64,000 nucleotides of DNA from Ferrimonas aestuarii. GTDB taxonomy: Bacteria; Pseudomonadota; Gammaproteobacteria; Enterobacterales; Shewanellaceae. The notes under the pieces are model-generated. The model was not told the origin of the DNA. It did not search any database and worked only from the letters and a program-made list of their open reading frames with translations. Every line of letters begins with the position of its first letter. Within the stretch, counting starts at the first letter, position 1. Positions 46,089-55,144 of the stretch are shown here, in pieces. A program made the position numbers and the translations under genes. Location of the stretch: the NCBI RefSeq assembly GCF_005116665.1, contig NZ_SWCJ01000002.1, positions 248,001 through 312,000 on the forward strand, given 5' to 3'.

Positions 46089-46161
46089 TAGCTCTTGCTT
46101 GGCGATCCCTAGCGCACCGACATTTGAACATTACCGTGATCACGCTCACGCGCAAGAGCTA
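46089..46161. promoter_or_regulatory. spaced inverted repeat enclosing a CRP-like palindrome
   Basis: TAGCTCTTGC (46089-46098) and GCAAGAGCTA (46152-46161) are perfect reverse complements 53 bases apart. Between them CGTGA-N6-TCACG (46135-46150) fits the CRP half-site layout apart from the outermost bases. The region is 130-200 bases upstream of the DUF1302 start. DNA-looping operator or a long hairpin are both possible. Confidence 0.5.
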
Positions 46162-46252
46162 AGCGATTGAATTTATGTCAATTTGCGACACCGCATTTGG
46201 CACAATCCAATATAGGCATCCGTTTGAAGTGTTTACTCTATGTTAAACAAGT

Positions 46253-46471
46253 TCATATCGGCAGTAATTGGTGGAATTGCCCTTGATCGGTCAGTTGGAG
46301 CTCGAATCGTCCCTGTACACCAGAAAGATTAACAAAGGGGCGGATATAACGTACGTGCAGACGGATCACTTTGCCGCAGTCGCTATTAACCACAAGGGTT
46401 TGCGCTGAACCTTGGTAGTACTTCTGCAACTCACCAGTACTAATACGAAGAAAAAATCGGTATCGGATCAT
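46253..46471 (-). CDS. DUF2835 family protein
   Basis: Small cytoplasmic protein of 72 residues. Seen: YRFFLRISTGELQKYYQGSA, then VRLHVRYIRPFV and GRFEL, all typical of the DUF2835 family found in Shewanella, Vibrio and Pseudomonas relatives. Function unknown; the single beta-rich domain recalls PilZ-like or Tudor-like folds but no motif supports this. It lies downstream of pepN after a terminator-like hairpin, and its ATG has no clear ribosome site. Confidence 0.8.
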   Translation of the reverse strand: MIRYRFFLRISTGELQKYYQGSAQTLVVNSDCGKVIRLHVRYIRPFVNLSGVQGRFELQLTDQGQFHQLLPI

Positions 46472-46473
46472 AA

Positions 46474-46507
46474 TAAAACTGGGGCTAATCTCGAGAGAAA
46501 AGCCCCC
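46474..46507 (-). terminator. terminator of pepN
   Basis: Minus-strand stem GGGGCT/AGCCCC (46501-46506 with 46481-46486) with a 14-base loop holding a TCTCGAGA palindrome, followed by AGTTTTATT. It ends 3 bases before the DUF2835 start codon, so termination or read-through sets expression of that gene. Confidence 0.6.
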
Positions 46508-46516
46508 TTTTAACTC

Positions 46517-49102
46517 TTATTTCAAGCTTTTTGAGACTTTTTCAAACAGATCTTTAGAAAGATCATCCATCGCCAACAATTGCTCTAGCTGAGCACGCAT
46601 TAAAGATTGACGCTCGTCGCTATGTCGCTTAAAGCCAATCAATGGAGTAATGATACGAGCGGCGCACTGGGGGTTAATGCCGTTCAACTGCATTAGCTGT
46701 TCCCCTAAAAAGGCATAGCCGAGGCCACTGTCATCATGGAATGCCATTGGGTTCGCTTCTGCAAATGCGCCCACCAAGGCTCGTACCCGGTTTGGGTTGC
46801 TGATGGCAAACTGCTCATGCTCCATGGCCTGGTTGATTTTAGCAAGCACCGTTTCAACCGATTCAGGAGTAATCGCCAACTGGGTAAACCACTTATCCAT
46901 CACTAGAGGGTCATGACGCCACTTCGCCTCAAAGGCGGACATCATCGACTCGCGACAGGAGAGCAGGCCTTGGTTAGCCGCGGTCAAAGCCGCTAAGGTG
47001 TCGGTCATGTTCGTCGCGTTATCGAACTGTGCCTGAACCTTAGCTTCGTCACCGGCTAGGCCGTACCACAGAAGCAATGCCCCTTTGGCTGCTCGGTTGG
47101 CCGCATCTTGAACATTAACACGCTGCCACGCGACATCGCACTCAGTGCTCAGTGCGTGCTTGAGTTTACGCTGTACCTGTTGGCGAGCTTGGAACAATTT
47201 AGTGATATCACGTCCCGGCTTAGCGTCCAGTAAGGAGGAGACCGACGGTAAGGTGATTAGCTCCGCCATTAGCGCAGGGTCGAGTTGCTCATCCAGCAAT
47301 ACTTTAGCGAATGCGCTAACCAGCTCAGGCGACAATTCAGCGGCGGCATCATCAAACTCCGCTTCAATGGCCGCCATTAATAGTGACTGAGCGGCATCCC
47401 AGCGGGCCACCGCGTTGCTGGCGTTAGCCATTACCAAACACAGCTCTGCCGTTGGCTGTGCAAAGTGCAGTTTCACCGGCGCAGAGAACTCTTGCAGCAA
47501 CGAGGCAACCGGCTTTTCCTTAAGTCCGGTAAAGACCAGCTCTGCTTCTGCTGCCGTTAAGCTGAATAAGCCGTCAAAATCGCCCGCTTTGGTTTTGGCG
47601 TCCAGTAGCTTACCTTGAGCGTCGAGGAGCTCCATCTTAATAGGCAGATGCAAAGGCTGCTTCTCGGTTTGATCTGCGGTGGCTGCGGTTTGTTGGCTAA
47701 ATTGCAAACGGTACTCGCCACTGGCAACATCAAAGGATTCGGAAACCGACAGCTCTGGGGTACCAGACTGGCTGTACCACAGGCGGAACTGAGTCAGATC
47801 CACACCACTGGCGTCTTCCATCGCTTGGACAAAATCATCACAGGTTGCCGCTTGACCATCATGACGGGACACATAACAGGCCATGCCCTTCTGGAAGCCC
47901 TCTTCGCCCAGTAACGTGTGCATCATGCGAATAACTTCCGACCCTTTGTCATACACGGTCACGGTGTAGAAGTTATTCATCTCAATCACCTGCTCTGGGC
48001 GAATGGGATGGGCCATCGGGCCTGCATCTTCCGCAAACTGAACACCACGAATGGTCTTAACCGCGTCAATACGGTTAACCGCTCGGCTGCCCAGATCTGA
48101 GGAGAACTCTTGATCACGGAAAACGGTTAAGCCCTCTTTAAGGGACAACTGGAACCAATCTCGGCAGGTGATGCGGTTACCGGTCCAGTTGTGGAAATAC
48201 TCATGACCAATGATCGACTCGATTCGGTGAAACTCTTTGTCGGTGGCGCTGTCTTCATCAGCCAATACGCACTTAGAGTTGAAGATATTTAAGCCTTTAT
48301 TCTCCATGGCGCCCATGTTGAAGAAGTCGACGGCGACCACCATGTAGATGTTGAGATCGTATTCCAGGTTGAATCGCTCTTCATCCCAACGCATGGCACG
48401 CTTTAAGCTCTCCATGGCGTGAACGCCTCGGCTAGCCTGGCCTGGGTCAACAAACAGTTCCAACGCCACTTTGCGGCCACTTTTGGTTACGAACTCATCT
48501 TCAAGCAGATCAAACTGACCCGCGACCAACGCAAACAGATAACTTGGCTTAGGGTACGGATCATGCCAGGTGGCGAAGTGCCAACCGTCGTCCAACTCGC
48601 CGCTGTCGATCTTGTTACCATTGGCCAGCAAGAACGGATAATCCGCTTTTGGCGCTTCGATTCGGGTGGTATAAACCGCCAATACGTCTGGCCGGTCGAG
48701 GAAATAGGTGATTCGGCGGAAACCCTCGGCTTCACACTGGGTACAAAATGTCCCTTCAGAGCGATAAAGCCCTTCCAGAGCGGTGTTATTTTCCGGATCG
48801 ATTTCGGTTTCGATGTACAGCTCAAACTGATCTTTATCAACCGTCAGTTCCAGAGCATTTTCGGAAACGCTGTAGTGAGTTTCGGCCAGCGGTTGGCCAT
48901 CAATTAAGATGCGAATGAGCTTTTGGGACTCACCATCTAAGGTCAAGGTGGTTGCTCCGGCGACCACTCGAGTGACTTGGCTGTTCGCGCCCACTCGGGT
49001 TTTGGTTGGTTCTAAACGAAAGTTCAGTGACAACTCGGAAATAGTAAAAGGACTAGGGGTGTAGTCAAGGCGGTGTTTAGCCTGAGGGCCAGTCATTGGC
49101 AA
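46517..49102 (-). CDS. pepN: aminopeptidase N
   Basis: Cytosolic zinc aminopeptidase that finishes degradation of peptides. Seen: 861 residues, M1-family exopeptidase motif GAMEN at 264-268, zinc ligands H300, H304 and E323 (HEYFH...E) and the catalytic E301; E. coli positions are H297, H301 and E320. The C-terminal helical domain is complete. It is preceded by an NSS-transporter terminator and followed by its own hairpin, so it appears to be one transcription unit. Confidence 0.97.
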   Translation of the reverse strand: MPMTGPQAKHRLDYTPSPFTISELSLNFRLEPTKTRVGANSQVTRVVAGATTLTLDGESQKLIRILIDGQPLAETHYSVSENALELTVDKDQFELYIETEIDPENNTALEGLYRSEGTFCTQCEAEGFRRITYFLDRPDVLAVYTTRIEAPKADYPFLLANGNKIDSGELDDGWHFATWHDPYPKPSYLFALVAGQFDLLEDEFVTKSGRKVALELFVDPGQASRGVHAMESLKRAMRWDEERFNLEYDLNIYMVVAVDFFNMGAMENKGLNIFNSKCVLADEDSATDKEFHRIESIIGHEYFHNWTGNRITCRDWFQLSLKEGLTVFRDQEFSSDLGSRAVNRIDAVKTIRGVQFAEDAGPMAHPIRPEQVIEMNNFYTVTVYDKGSEVIRMMHTLLGEEGFQKGMACYVSRHDGQAATCDDFVQAMEDASGVDLTQFRLWYSQSGTPELSVSESFDVASGEYRLQFSQQTAATADQTEKQPLHLPIKMELLDAQGKLLDAKTKAGDFDGLFSLTAAEAELVFTGLKEKPVASLLQEFSAPVKLHFAQPTAELCLVMANASNAVARWDAAQSLLMAAIEAEFDDAAAELSPELVSAFAKVLLDEQLDPALMAELITLPSVSSLLDAKPGRDITKLFQARQQVQRKLKHALSTECDVAWQRVNVQDAANRAAKGALLLWYGLAGDEAKVQAQFDNATNMTDTLAALTAANQGLLSCRESMMSAFEAKWRHDPLVMDKWFTQLAITPESVETVLAKINQAMEHEQFAISNPNRVRALVGAFAEANPMAFHDDSGLGYAFLGEQLMQLNGINPQCAARIITPLIGFKRHSDERQSLMRAQLEQLLAMDDLSKDLFEKVSKSLK

Positions 49103-49187
49103 GCTCCTTTTTCACGACTGAATGCCGTTGTATCTTTGCGGGTATAGCTGCCAAGTATATCAATTTCAGAAGCGGATGTGAGATAAG

Positions 49188-49215
49188 AAAAAGGCTCTGA
49201 TTTCAGAGCCTTTGA
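49188..49215 (-). terminator. terminator of the NSS transporter gene
   Basis: Minus-strand stem AAGGCTCTGA/TCAGAGCCTT (49191-49200 with 49203-49212), with a minimal loop, followed by TTTCTT. It begins 20 bases after the stop codon. Confidence 0.85.
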
Positions 49216-49235
49216 TTCATCGTTGGCGAGTACCG

Positions 49236-50594
49236 CTACAAAACGCCAATAAGATTAAAGAACACCGCAAGGATGGCAATCGGTGCGATGAACTTCAGCA
49301 TGATGCGCCACAACTGATACACCGTAGGATGGGTATCGATGGTGGCTTGACTGATTTTGGGATCCACGATCCAGCCGGCAAATACCGCGATAATCAATCC
49401 TCCCAACGGCAGCATGATGTTGGCGGTAGTGTAATCAATGACATCAAAAATGGTGGTCTGTACATCCCCAAACAAAGTGAGTTTGGTCCAAGGGGCGCCG
49501 GTCAACGAGAACACCGTCAGCAGACTCACCGCCCAGATGATGAAACCGGCCCCAACCGCCGCTTGCCAGCGCTTAAAGCCTCGGTTTTCCACCAGCCACG
49601 CCACGCTGGCCTCAATCAGCGCAATGGAGGAGGTAAATGCGGCCACCACCACCATCAGGAAAAAACCGCCGCCGAACCACTGCCCTAAGGGCATCTGACC
49701 AAAGGCGATAGGCAAGCTCTGGAAAATCAGACCAGGTCCGGCTCCCGCAGGCAACCCATTGGCGAACACAATCGGGAATATCGCCATGCCCGCCATCAAC
49801 GCAACCAAGGTATCCATGATGGCGATGTAGACCGAGGTCTTAACCAAGGAGGTATTTTCAGGCAGGTAGGCACCGTACATGGTCATGATCCCGGAGGCCA
49901 GAGACAAGGTAAAGAAACTGTGGCCCAGCGCGATAAGTACCCCATTCCAACTTAGCTTGAAAAAATCCGCAGCAAACATGAACTCAAACGCTTGGTTAAA
50001 GTCTCCAGTAGAGGCCGCATAACCCACCATGATGGCCAGCAATACGAACAGGATTGGCATCATGGTATTTACCGCTTTTTCTAGCCCTTTTTGCACCCCT
50101 TTGGCGACCACAATCACGGTGCCGACGATAATGAACGCACTCCATCCCATTAATGGATAGGGACTGGCATTAAGATCAGAGAACAGTTTCCCGATCTGCT
50201 GCGGCGATTGATCGTTAAAGGCGCCACTGAAACCAAACCAAGCGTAGGCCACAGCCCAGCCAGCGATCACCACATAGAAAGAGAGAATCAAAAAGCCCGC
50301 GACCACCCCGCTCCAACCGGTCACTTTCCATTTGGTTGAATGGCCGGAGTCTTGCGCCAATTTCGCAGCGGATTTTGACGGTGTGAGACGGCCATGCTTA
50401 CCAATCATCACCTCGGCCATCATGATCGGTATACCAATGGCTAAAATGCACAACAGATAGACCAGTACAAAGGCACCACCGCCGTTTTCCCCCATGATGT
50501 AGGGGAACTTCCAAATGTTGCCCAAGCCCACTGCTGCGCCGGTAGCGGCCAGCATATAACTAAATCGATTGGTCCAGCGTCCGTGTTGAGCCAT
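49236..50594 (-). CDS. neurotransmitter:sodium symporter family transporter
   Basis: Sodium-coupled transporter of amino acids or related amines, LeuT fold, 452 residues. Seen: about eleven to twelve TM helices, the TM1 motif AATGAAVGLGNIWKFPY at 16-32 with the unwound sodium-binding region, and further conserved segments such as FFTLSLASGIM. The substrate cannot be read from sequence; bacterial members transport tryptophan, tyrosine, leucine, alanine and others. It stands as a single gene between terminators. Confidence 0.9.
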   Translation of the reverse strand: MAQHGRWTNRFSYMLAATGAAVGLGNIWKFPYIMGENGGGAFVLVYLLCILAIGIPIMMAEVMIGKHGRLTPSKSAAKLAQDSGHSTKWKVTGWSGVVAGFLILSFYVVIAGWAVAYAWFGFSGAFNDQSPQQIGKLFSDLNASPYPLMGWSAFIIVGTVIVVAKGVQKGLEKAVNTMMPILFVLLAIMVGYAASTGDFNQAFEFMFAADFFKLSWNGVLIALGHSFFTLSLASGIMTMYGAYLPENTSLVKTSVYIAIMDTLVALMAGMAIFPIVFANGLPAGAGPGLIFQSLPIAFGQMPLGQWFGGGFFLMVVVAAFTSSIALIEASVAWLVENRGFKRWQAAVGAGFIIWAVSLLTVFSLTGAPWTKLTLFGDVQTTIFDVIDYTTANIMLPLGGLIIAVFAGWIVDPKISQATIDTHPTVYQLWRIMLKFIAPIAILAVFFNLIGVL

Positions 50595-50768
50595 AACTTC
50601 CCCTTGCTACGATAGCGCTTAAATTTTTTGTTATTTATGTGTTACATCTTTGATCTTTATCATAGAAAGGCGGCGTTTTCTAACTTTCAAACGGATGAGA
50701 TTTGGCAGAAAAAACTTAAGCTTGGGTAGGAAACCGTCGAAGCTGTAGGCAGTTATTCGGTTCAGATA

Positions 50769-50797
50769 CAAAAAAAGCCACCCTAAGGTGGCTTTTC
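50769..50797 (-). terminator. terminator of prc
   Basis: Minus-strand stem AGCCACC/GGTGGCT with a 4-base loop, followed by seven Ts. It starts 15 bases after the prc stop. Confidence 0.9.
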
Positions 50798-50811
50798 GAA
50801 AGGTTAATCCG

Positions 50812-52917
50812 TTATTGCTGTTTGGCTAAACGATTCCAATCAACCATGTCAAATGTGATGCTGGCGGCTTCGGAAAGCAGGAAGTCGTTGTCTTCCTCTT
50901 CACTATCAGACGCTTCGCCATCTGCTTGTGAATCGGCAACCTCGGTCGCGATCTCCTCTTCCTCATCTAAGCTCGCCAATGGCTTTTCGCCTTTCAAGGC
51001 GCGGCGCTCATTGGTTCGCTTCAGCTCAAGTGCATCGTCTTCATCACGCTCTGCGATGCGTTCGGACTCAACCAGAGAGACGTAGCCTTTGTCTTTCTCA
51101 ACACGGTATTCAGCGATGTCTTCCAATAGGTAGTTAAACTCATCGTTCGACTTAATGCGATCTTGGTAACGCTTGGTCAGCGAGGTCACCATGTTCGCCG
51201 GCACCTGACCAAATTGCTCATACTGGGTCTTTGGCACCGTATCCCAAGGCAACGCATTTTCTTCCTGCGATTCCCCATACTCACCCGCTTCCACAAAACT
51301 TGGGAAGTTGATGTCGGGCATGACGCCTTTGATCTGAGTGCTGCCACCGTTGATTCGATAGAAACGGGCAATGGTGTATTGCACGTGGCCCATCGGCTTC
51401 TCGAACAAGTCATAGGCTTTCTGAAGGCTGCGATGCTGCTGCACCGTACCTTTACCGAACGTCTGCTCACCCAACACAATGGCACGGCCATAGTCTTGAA
51501 GAGCTGCCGCAAAGATCTCCGACGCCGAGGCGCTGTAGCGATTGACGATCACTGACAACGGCCCGGAATAGGTTACCTGGCCATCGCTGTCACGATTGAC
51601 GTTGATGCTGCCTCGTTGGTCGCGAATCTGAACCACTGGTCCTTGGGGAATGAACAAGCCCGTTAGCAGCGTGGCTTCAGTCAGTGAGCCTCCGCCGTTG
51701 TTGCGCAGATCGATGGTGACCGCTTCTACATTTTGCTCTTCTAGGGCTGCCAACTCTTTGGCAACGTCTTGACTTAAGTTCATGTAGAAACTTGGGATTT
51801 CGATAACACCAAGGCGACGACCTTTGTAAGGACCCGTTTCCGGCTCAACCACTTTGGATTTAGCCGCGCGATCCTCAAGTTTCACTTTGTCGCGAACAAT
51901 CTTGATCTGCTTCGGTTTGGCATTACTGCCACCCTTTTTAGGCAAGATTTCCAGAGTAACCACGGTACCTTTCGGACCTTTAATCAGCTCGACGACGTCA
52001 TCCAAACGCCAGCCAATGACATCCACAACTTTGTCTTCATCTTGGCCTACGCCAATGATGCGATCTTCTGGCTTGAGGCCACCGTTGTTATCCGCTGGAC
52101 CGCCAGGTACCAAAGACCGGATGGTGGTGTAGTCATCTTCAATCATCAACACGGCACCAATACCCTCAAGAGACAGATTCATCTCTTGCTGGAATCGATC
52201 CGCATTGCGAGGTGATAGGTAGCTGGTATGGGGCTCAATGGTATAAGCATAAGCCCCCATGATGCTTTGGAATACGTCTTCGCTGTGGGTCTGACTCAGA
52301 CGTTTAAGAGCATTGTTGTAGCGTTTGCCAAGTACCTCTTTGATCTCGTCATTGCTTTTACCGGTCAGCTTGAGGTTCAGTGCATCGTGCTTGATGCGCT
52401 GACGCCACAGCTCGTCCAGTTGGGCCTCCGACGTTGCCCATTGGGCATCTTCTCGATCAAAATAGTACTTGTCGCCCGCTTTCTCGAAATCGAACGGTTT
52501 CTCGAGCAAATCCAGTGCATAGGTAAAGCGGTCATAACGCTTATCCATGGCTTGCTCGTAGATCTCGTAGGCTTTGGTCATGTCGCCTTTACGAATCATG
52601 TCGGCGAAGTGATCCCTAAGCTCACTGAACTTATCGACTTCTTCTTGAATAAACAGCGATTTGTTAAAGTCCAACTGCTTTAAGTAGCGATCAAAGATCT
52701 GCTGAGACAGTTCGACGTCCATGCTGAATTTTCGGTAGTGAGATCGAGTAAACAAGTTGGTGACTCGCTTACTGGCAACCTTGTGTTGGGCCTCTTGAGA
52801 GAGCGTCGGCAATTCCTCTTTGGAGATTACCGGGCTTAGTGCCAATGCTTGCGCGCTAAACAGCGCACCAGCGATCCAGATGGCCAGTTTTGTGCGAGCG
52901 TTACTCGTTCTTACCAT
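50812..52917 (-). CDS. prc: carboxy-terminal processing (tail-specific) protease
   Basis: Periplasmic serine protease that recognises hydrophobic C-termini and processes penicillin-binding protein 3 and damaged proteins. Seen: a signal peptide (about 1-26), a helical N-terminal domain, a PDZ domain (about 250-335), the S41 peptidase domain with catalytic S464 (YSASASE) and K489 (FGKGT), 25 residues apart as S452 and K477 in E. coli, and an acidic C-terminal tail. It lies 32 bases after proQ, forming the msrC-proQ-prc unit. Confidence 0.96.
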   Translation of the reverse strand: MVRTSNARTKLAIWIAGALFSAQALALSPVISKEELPTLSQEAQHKVASKRVTNLFTRSHYRKFSMDVELSQQIFDRYLKQLDFNKSLFIQEEVDKFSELRDHFADMIRKGDMTKAYEIYEQAMDKRYDRFTYALDLLEKPFDFEKAGDKYYFDREDAQWATSEAQLDELWRQRIKHDALNLKLTGKSNDEIKEVLGKRYNNALKRLSQTHSEDVFQSIMGAYAYTIEPHTSYLSPRNADRFQQEMNLSLEGIGAVLMIEDDYTTIRSLVPGGPADNNGGLKPEDRIIGVGQDEDKVVDVIGWRLDDVVELIKGPKGTVVTLEILPKKGGSNAKPKQIKIVRDKVKLEDRAAKSKVVEPETGPYKGRRLGVIEIPSFYMNLSQDVAKELAALEEQNVEAVTIDLRNNGGGSLTEATLLTGLFIPQGPVVQIRDQRGSINVNRDSDGQVTYSGPLSVIVNRYSASASEIFAAALQDYGRAIVLGEQTFGKGTVQQHRSLQKAYDLFEKPMGHVQYTIARFYRINGGSTQIKGVMPDINFPSFVEAGEYGESQEENALPWDTVPKTQYEQFGQVPANMVTSLTKRYQDRIKSNDEFNYLLEDIAEYRVEKDKGYVSLVESERIAERDEDDALELKRTNERRALKGEKPLASLDEEEEIATEVADSQADGEASDSEEEDNDFLLSEAASITFDMVDWNRLAKQQ

Positions 52918-52949
52918 ACAATACTCCTGCCTTGAGTCGTCCGCGATGG

Positions 52950-53597
52950 TTACACGCGGATGTGTTCGGCTTTAACCTTAATGGTCATTCCGGAGTCCAA
53001 GCGAACTTGAACGTCGTCCTTGTTGATATCAACAATGGTTCCTTTAGCTGGCGCGCGGCCAAGCTGAACCATAACTGGCATATCAACTTTCATGGCATCA
53101 ACTGCAACGGTCTTCAGCTCAGGACGAGGCTTTTCATTACGCTTGGCATCCTGTTTCGGTTTAGCTCGACCTGCTTGATCAGGTCTACCTTTCAGCTTAG
53201 ACCGTTTCTTTGCTGCAGAGTTTTCCTTATTTTTCTTGGCATGCTCCTGTTTACGAGCTTTCGCCTGCTCTTGGCTCTCTTTTAGAGTCAATTGCGCGTG
53301 CTCCACATGCTGAGCATCGATCTCACCACAGGCCTCACCCTGAAGGTCAACACGCTGAGCGCCCTCTTTGATGCTGCGCAGGTAACGCCAGCTGTTGGTG
53401 TAGCGACGCATCGCTTGACGCAACTGGGTTTTGCTGACGCTGTCATCATCAGCTAATGCTTCTGCTACGTCTTGGAACAGACCAATTTTCAGTGGCTTTG
53501 CGTCACCTTCCAAGCTGAAGCAATTAGGAAACTTTTCACACAGAAAGGCGATTACCGCCTTGGTGTCGGAAAGCTTGTTTGGGTTTTCAGTAGTCAT
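52950..53597 (-). CDS. proQ: RNA chaperone ProQ
   Basis: Global RNA-binding protein of the FinO/ProQ family. Seen: 215 residues, an N-terminal FinO-like domain (about 5-120, including FPNCFSLEGDAKPLKIGLFQD and QLRQAMRRYTNSWRYL), a lysine/arginine-rich linker, and a C-terminal Tudor-like domain with PVMVQLGRAPAKG. The ATG at 53597 is chosen because AGGAAG lies upstream and the N-terminus then matches E. coli ProQ; an ATG 18 codons earlier would overlap the previous gene more. It overlaps that gene by 11 bases. Confidence 0.95.
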   Translation of the reverse strand: MTTENPNKLSDTKAVIAFLCEKFPNCFSLEGDAKPLKIGLFQDVAEALADDDSVSKTQLRQAMRRYTNSWRYLRSIKEGAQRVDLQGEACGEIDAQHVEHAQLTLKESQEQAKARKQEHAKKNKENSAAKKRSKLKGRPDQAGRAKPKQDAKRNEKPRPELKTVAVDAMKVDMPVMVQLGRAPAKGTIVDINKDDVQVRLDSGMTIKVKAEHIRV

Positions 53598-53886
53598 TAA
53601 ATTCTTCCTGCCCGGATTGATTGGTAAAATGCTCATAGAGGGAGTCGACAACTCCCTGTATTAAATCGTCATCCAACTCAACCAACTCGGGGTTGTGTTG
53701 CCAGTGCGACCAGATGCTTTCCAACATTGTCTCCAATAGTGAAGGATCAACGTCAACATCAGCCGCGTCGTAAACAGCGTGGTAAATGCGGTTGAGGTTA
53801 TCAGCAGCGATCTCCTCTTCCCCTTCCCAATCGCCAATGCCATCGGCGTCAACCAAATAGCTGTGTATGGTAACTAGTTCTTTCAT
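53587..53886 (-). CDS. conserved hypothetical protein between msrC and proQ
   Basis: Acidic 99-residue protein, not recognised. Seen: a very high Asp/Glu content, mostly predicted helical, with no motif or transmembrane segment. It lies 8 bases after msrC and overlaps proQ by 11 bases, so it is translated within the same operon, which is good evidence that it is real. A role in RNA handling or in binding a basic partner (such as ProQ's linker) is only a guess from its charge. Confidence 0.7.
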   Translation of the reverse strand: MKELVTIHSYLVDADGIGDWEGEEEIAADNLNRIYHAVYDAADVDVDPSLLETMLESIWSHWQHNPELVELDDDLIQGVVDSLYEHFTNQSGQEEFNDY

Positions 53887-53893
53887 CTGCGGC

Positions 53894-54361
53894 TCAGCTA
53901 ATCGCGCGTTCCAAGACTTCCACTAAAGCCTCAAACTCTCGCTGGTCAGCATCATCAAAACGATTCAACTCCGGGCTATCAATATCGAGTACGCCGATAA
54001 TCTGGCCTTGTTTGCGAATCGGCAGCACGATTTCAGAGTTACTAGCAGCATCGCAAGCGATGTGCCCTTCAAACTGATGTACGTCCTCGATTCGCTGAAC
54101 CTCACCGGTGGATACTGCGGTACCACACACGCCTCGTCCTACAGGAATGCGCGTGCAAGCCACTTGGCCCTGAAACGGTCCAAGTACCAGCATCTGCGGG
54201 GATTCAAGCAGGTAAAATCCAGCCCAGTTTAATCGTTCCACGTTATTGAAGATCAAAGCAGACAGGTTCGCGAGATTAGCGATGAGATTGGTTTCACCCT
54301 CAAGCAACGCTTGAGCTTGTTTTACTAGTGTTGTTTCGTTACTGATAGTAGCGCTAGACAT
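53894..54361 (-). CDS. msrC: free methionine-(R)-sulfoxide reductase, GAF type
   Basis: Reduces free Met-(R)-sulfoxide using a GAF domain. Seen: 155 residues with NWAGFYLL, the three redox cysteines C69, C79 and C103 (ACTRIPVGRGVC and HIACDAAS), whose spacing of 10 and 24 is the same as C84, C94 and C118 in E. coli YebR. The ATG at 54361 is set by homology to the YebR start; earlier in-frame Mets overlap the letA gene region. It heads the msrC-hypothetical-proQ-prc operon. Confidence 0.92.
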   Translation of the reverse strand: MSSATISNETTLVKQAQALLEGETNLIANLANLSALIFNNVERLNWAGFYLLESPQMLVLGPFQGQVACTRIPVGRGVCGTAVSTGEVQRIEDVHQFEGHIACDAASNSEIVLPIRKQGQIIGVLDIDSPELNRFDDADQREFEALVEVLERAIS

Positions 54362-54532
54362 TGTATTCGTGGTTAGTTCACATAAGGTTGCCATTAACCC
54401 AATTTCCAAGCGACCAGTCAAGTCTACAGCGACCCTTTGGCCCAGTTTCTTTAGTTGTTGGTCAAAAATTGGCGAATTTTTTCCGGTTTTAGCTATCATA
54501 GGGACAAATCTAGAAATCAGTGGTTTATCTCG

Positions 54533-55144
54533 TTGCCAGATTGTCACCTACTCTGCCCTCATTGCGATCAAGTCATTAGACGCCGAGCGATTCCTCGTGG
54601 ACGAAAGCTCCTTTGCCCAGTCTGCCGCACCGTTGTGGCTGACAGTCCCTATTGCGACCTGAATGTGCTAACGGCACTGACGCTCACCGCTCTGGTTCTT
54701 TACGTTCCCGCCAACCTACTGCCAATTTTGGAAGTGAACCTGCTGGGGAGCATCCGAACGGCCACCATTGCTCACGGGGCCTGGATTACCATCAACCAAG
54801 GGTTCTGGCTGGTCGGTAGTGCCATCTTTCTGGCGGCCGTAGTCGCGCCGCTGTTGATGCTGCTATCAATTTTGATGCAACTCATCCTCGTCTCCCTCGA
54901 GGTTGGACAACGGCCACTGCGCTGGCTGCTTCGGTGGCACCCTACCTTGGATCAGTTCACCATGCTCGAGGTCTATCTGATCAGTTTCTTTGTGGCGGCC
55001 TTCAAATTGGGAGACTTTGCCGACCTGCATTTTGGCATTGGTACGATCAGCTTTTTGTTACTGTTTTTAATCAGCTTTTACGTGCAATATGAGTACAATC
55101 ACCAACTCATGTGGGAACGGTATGACCGAGCTTTTAAACGGTAA
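54533..55144 (+). CDS. letA: LetA/PqiA-like membrane protein, N-terminal half gene
   Basis: Inner-membrane protein of the PqiA/LetA (YebS) family, working with the MCE protein LetB in lipid transport. Seen: zinc-binding-type CxxC pairs (CPHC, CPVC), then four TM helices. Only half the usual length: E. coli LetA is one chain of 427 residues with two such halves; here they are separate overlapping genes. The start is uncertain: this TTG at 54533 gives 203 residues and no clear ribosome site; a TTG at 54455 would give 229 and overlap msrC's promoter. Confidence 0.8.
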   Translation: MPDCHLLCPHCDQVIRRRAIPRGRKLLCPVCRTVVADSPYCDLNVLTALTLTALVLYVPANLLPILEVNLLGSIRTATIAHGAWITINQGFWLVGSAIFLAAVVAPLLMLLSILMQLILVSLEVGQRPLRWLLRWHPTLDQFTMLEVYLISFFVAAFKLGDFADLHFGIGTISFLLLFLISFYVQYEYNHQLMWERYDRAFKR

